DNA of 64,000 nt from Bacteroides sp. 519 (GTDB taxonomy: Bacteria; Bacteroidota; Bacteroidia; Bacteroidales; Bacteroidaceae), in the NCBI RefSeq assembly GCF_010500955.1, contig NZ_QVMJ01000007.1:1-64000 (forward strand). Reading direction: 5' to 3'. The translations under genes were made by a program, and so were the position numbers. Shown here piece by piece: positions 61,276-64,000 of this stretch. Each line of letters opens with the position of its first letter. The stretch's first letter is position 1. The notes under the pieces are model-generated. The model did no database searches, was not told the origin of the DNA, and saw nothing but the letters and a program-made list of their open reading frames with translations.

Positions 61276-61953
61276 CTATTTTAAACTGAAAACGGGGGAG
61301 TATACTCCCTGATCGGCACCACTTGTCCATACACAGATACGACCATAAAGGAATTTCTGTTTTTTCGATTCATCATCTAAATCGAAAGAATAAGTAACAG
61401 CACCTTTTTGAATATCATCTCCGGTAAAGTCTACACGTTGTACTTTGCGCTCATCATCAACAAACTGCGTTTTATTTGTTAACAGAATAATGCGGTCTAT
61501 TTCGCGGTCCTGTACAATCTGATTAATATTAAAAGTAGCTGTAACCTTATCACCGGCTACCTTCATATCGGCATTTGTAATGGTGTAGTAAGGGGTTACC
61601 TCCATGTCTTGCACAGTATTACCTTTCACTGTAAAGTAAGTAGTATCGCGCGAGTTTACCCATGGTCCGTTATTATTACGGGTCACCATTTTATAGTCAC
61701 CATTGAACAACATGGCCGAGAAAGAGCCATCCTGACCTACAAACACTTCAATAGCTTCATATTTCTGAAATCCATCTTGATAAAGTTGCAAGCGTACACG
61801 CTCGCCGGTTCCACGAACCTGTATAGCTTCGCCATTATAAACCACCTTTCCGGTAAGTTTAGATTTCGGTTCGTCATAATTATCTAATCCGCAGCCAGTA
61901 AACAGAACCAGCAATAGCAAGGTCTGTAAAACTGTTGAAAATATTATCTTCAT
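61276..61953 (-). CDS. DUF3823 lipoprotein of a Sus-type locus
   Basis: 225 residues with a lipobox (LLLVLFTGC, Cys21). Two Ig-like domains; the DUF3823 pattern KLTGKVVYNGEAIQVRGT starts the mature protein. Members lie downstream of susC/susD and are thought to be surface glycan-binding proteins, like SusE/SusF in position. It begins 17 bases after the susD stop, so it is in the same operon. Confidence 0.85.
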   Translation of the reverse strand: MKIIFSTVLQTLLLLVLFTGCGLDNYDEPKSKLTGKVVYNGEAIQVRGTGERVRLQLYQDGFQKYEAIEVFVGQDGSFSAMLFNGDYKMVTRNNNGPWVNSRDTTYFTVKGNTVQDMEVTPYYTITNADMKVAGDKVTATFNINQIVQDREIDRIILLTNKTQFVDDERKVQRVDFTGDDIQKGAVTYSFDLDDESKKQKFLYGRICVWTSGADQGVYSPVFSLK

Positions 61954-61970
61954 ATACTTTGTCTTTTTAA

Positions 61971-63800
61971 TTATTGATAAGGGTTTTTCTTCATTTTAGG
62001 ATTGTTATTGACCCATCCTTGATCAATATCAGCATAATAGTGTCGGTCTTCGAAATGTAAGTTATTCCGGTATAAGAAATCCATACTAACTTCTTCAAAG
62101 AACCATTTTCCATCATTAGGATCGCCTGGAGCTACTACCAAGTAAGGGAACAGTCCTCTGCGTTTTGCTGTTTCTTTTTCTCTGTTCCATACCTTATCGG
62201 CCAAACGCCAACGTTTCATATCCCAGAAGCGATGATCTTCAAAAGCAAACTCTACACGACGTTCGTGAACAATATTTTCAAAAGTAACCGTTGTTAAAGC
62301 TTTTACACCTGCACGTTCGCGTACTTTATTGATGTATGGTAGTGCATCTTCGGCTTTATTTGTCTCTACCAATGCTTCGGCTGCTATCAGATAAGCTTCG
62401 GCTATACGGAAATAGGTACTCCATGTATCAGAACCTGTAAAGGTTGATGATGCAGGTTTTTCATCCAAAAATTTAAGGATATTAAATCCTGTTTTGTTTA
62501 CATTAATATCATTAGTCATGATTGGACCATTAATTGATGTAAGCAACTTGCCATTAACACTGTTTCCCATATCCCGGTATGAAGACCTGGTGGCTTCCCA
62601 GTTTCCTGCTTCATTTTTCACTAATTGACCGGCTTGAAGCACTATTTCTGCGCCATTAAAGTAAGAACCCGGATATAATACGGTACCAGCTAAACGAGCA
62701 TCGCGTGTTTCGAAAGGTTCGGATGCTGTATTGTAAAACACTGGTTCTTCAATGGTTCCGAAGTTAAACTTAGCCCCTTGTCCTGGAGTTTCAGCGTCAA
62801 TTGGTTCAAACTCTTCGACCAGGTTTAACAGTATCGATAAACGACAAGAAGTGGCTTCGCCTGCAATAGATCTTGGTATGCAATCTTTAGTAAAATAATG
62901 CTTGCTGATAGGAACTTGATAATCGCGCGACCATATTACTTCTGTATTATTTGTTTTAACAGAAACTGCTTCGTAAAAGTTACGTCCCTTATCTGTATTG
63001 GTTTGCAATTCATAAGGGCTATTCTCTATTACTTCTTTAGCTGCTGCCAGTGCTTTTTGATAATAATCGGCAGCTTTACCGGCATCAATGCCAACAGCCC
63101 CACCCTCAACAGTTAAATTAGGATGATTTACATTGTATTTAGCTAAAGAACCAGCATATAAAGCAGCACGAGCTTCTAACATTTTAGCTGTCCATTTATT
63201 GGCACGAGCCGAATATTTGTTGGTACTGGCCGACAACATTCCCGGAGCAGCAATCTCGCTACATTCTTTAATTATATAATCGTAAATTTCGGCTTCGGTA
63301 GCACGTGGAAACTGCAAGGTAGTAACATCTGTACCCGAAATGTATTCAAGTACTTCATCGCCCACAATAGGCATACCCCCTAAACTTCTTGCTGTACAAA
63401 AATAGCACCATGCACGAATAAAACGGGCTTCGGCTATCAATGCATTTTTTTCATCTTCGGTAAGTTTGGTTGCTCCTTTTATACCTTCCATAAACTCGTT
63501 TGTGTTACGGATAAGTGTATAATCGTATACTCTCCACCAGTTGCGGTCGAACGAACCAATATCATCTCTGTCGTGACGAACAGCTTCGTCTAAGAACGAA
63601 TAATGATTTACATCACCTCCAGCATGTTGCCCCCATGTGATGCGACCATACATATTAGCTAAAGCAGATTTAATAAGTTTAGGGTCGTTGAACACCTGGT
63701 CGTAGCTTAGAATTTTGTTGGGATCCTGGTCCAGAAAACCAGAGCATCCTGTCAATAAAGCTGCTAGCGTTATTGTTATAAGCAATATATATTTTTTCAT
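61971..63800 (-). CDS. SusD/RagB-family outer membrane lipoprotein
   Basis: 609 residues. Lipobox LAALLTGC (Cys19) followed by SGFLDQDPNKILSYDQVF, the standard SusD opening. TPR-like helices (AEAYLIAAEALVETNKAEDALPYINKVRERAG) and the C-terminal RRVEFAFEDHRFWDMKRWR motif identify the family. It forms the lid of the TonB-dependent SusC channel and binds the imported oligosaccharide. Its gene lies 12 bases after the end of a SusC-like gene. The substrate cannot be told. Confidence 0.95.
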   Translation of the reverse strand: MKKYILLITITLAALLTGCSGFLDQDPNKILSYDQVFNDPKLIKSALANMYGRITWGQHAGGDVNHYSFLDEAVRHDRDDIGSFDRNWWRVYDYTLIRNTNEFMEGIKGATKLTEDEKNALIAEARFIRAWCYFCTARSLGGMPIVGDEVLEYISGTDVTTLQFPRATEAEIYDYIIKECSEIAAPGMLSASTNKYSARANKWTAKMLEARAALYAGSLAKYNVNHPNLTVEGGAVGIDAGKAADYYQKALAAAKEVIENSPYELQTNTDKGRNFYEAVSVKTNNTEVIWSRDYQVPISKHYFTKDCIPRSIAGEATSCRLSILLNLVEEFEPIDAETPGQGAKFNFGTIEEPVFYNTASEPFETRDARLAGTVLYPGSYFNGAEIVLQAGQLVKNEAGNWEATRSSYRDMGNSVNGKLLTSINGPIMTNDINVNKTGFNILKFLDEKPASSTFTGSDTWSTYFRIAEAYLIAAEALVETNKAEDALPYINKVRERAGVKALTTVTFENIVHERRVEFAFEDHRFWDMKRWRLADKVWNREKETAKRRGLFPYLVVAPGDPNDGKWFFEEVSMDFLYRNNLHFEDRHYYADIDQGWVNNNPKMKKNPYQ

Positions 63801-63812
63801 ATTCTACTAATT

Positions 63813-64000
63813 TTAAAATTTAAGATTGAAACCAACATTTATAACACGCATGGTAGGGTATCCTAATCCGTTATCATCTTGTTGTTCTGGGTCAACTCCT
63901 TGTACGTTCGATATAGCAAATAGGTTGGTTCCCGAAACGTAAATACGTAGACTACCAATCTGTGCTTTCGACACAATGCTTTGTGGCAAGGTGTAGCCAA
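63813..64000 (-). CDS. SusC/RagA-family TonB-dependent receptor, C-terminal end (partial)
   Basis: Only the last 62 codons are in the window. The minus strand translates to a barrel end with GSLRIYVSGTNLFAIS, VQGVDPE, GYPTMRVINVGFNLKF, then TAA at 63813. The final Phe after NVGFNLK is the outer membrane beta-barrel signature of SusC proteins. It pairs with the susD gene. The rest continues beyond base 64000. Confidence 0.93.
   Translation of the reverse strand, partial: GYTLPQSIVSKAQIGSLRIYVSGTNLFAISNVQGVDPEQQDDNGLGYPTMRVINVGFNLKF

Overview
The window is chromosomal DNA of a member of the Bacteroidota, most likely the order Bacteroidales. The evidence is a SusC/SusD pair at the right edge, a hybrid two-component regulator with propeller, kinase, receiver and AraC domains, the Bacteroidota -7 promoter word TAnnTTTG ahead of many genes, and many families typical of the group (DUF4924, DUF6078, DUF3823, PepSY-like lipoproteins). 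No rRNA, tRNA, CRISPR array, integrase or transposase was seen.

Layout. 1-10 kb: a GH127-type arabinofuranosidase, a NagB-like/PIG-L fusion, a nitrilase-family amidase with an acyltransferase, small unknown genes, and a GHL10 hydrolase. 10-20.7 kb: uvrA, a cstA-small membrane protein-outer membrane protein operon, a second GHL10 hydrolase with a DUF6078 gene, and mfd. 20.8-31.1 kb: an accessory cluster with a secreted BNR-type propeller protein followed by a tight four-gene operon (secreted vWA protein, membrane-anchored lipoprotein, 919-residue tubulin/FtsZ-like GTPase, 1147-residue membrane protein with a papain-type protease domain). 31-41.6 kb: PepSY-like proteins, purL, a hybrid regulator and two half-size chromate transporters. 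41.6-42.9 kb: a gene-free block packed with repeats. 42.9-56.7 kb: a BlaI/BlaR-like pair, a conserved unknown, a LysE exporter, DUF4924, rfbD, prfC, a two-component pair, a yjdJ/yjdI-like pair, a transglutaminase-family lipoprotein and tdh. 56.8-64 kb: a TPR/DUF3857/transglutaminase protein, a second repeat block, and a Sus-type operon read leftwards (susC end, susD, DUF3823).

The best candidate for a poorly described system is the vWA-lipoprotein-tubulin-protease operon at 22943-31073, probably with the propeller protein at 20815. Its parts span the inner membrane. The vWA and propeller proteins are predicted to be periplasmic or exported. The lipoprotein has a periplasmic part, one membrane span and a cytoplasmic tail. 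The GTPase is cytoplasmic. The protease protein has no signal peptide and two late membrane spans, so its papain domain should lie in the cytoplasm. From memory, tubulin-like proteins of this kind (Pfam Tubulin_2 / FtsZl-1) linked to vWA genes have been proposed to remodel membranes. The papain-type membrane partner is the part I cannot match to a described system.

The second striking signal is intergenic. Class A elements are long inverted repeats whose arms are short tandem words of 7, 8, 9 or 10 bp; several supply the stop codon or C-terminal codons of the adjacent gene. Class B elements are arrays with a 22-23 bp period built from unrelated words at different loci. One 43-bp block occurs twice, exactly, 51 kb apart in opposite orientation. 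I know of no assigned function for either class.
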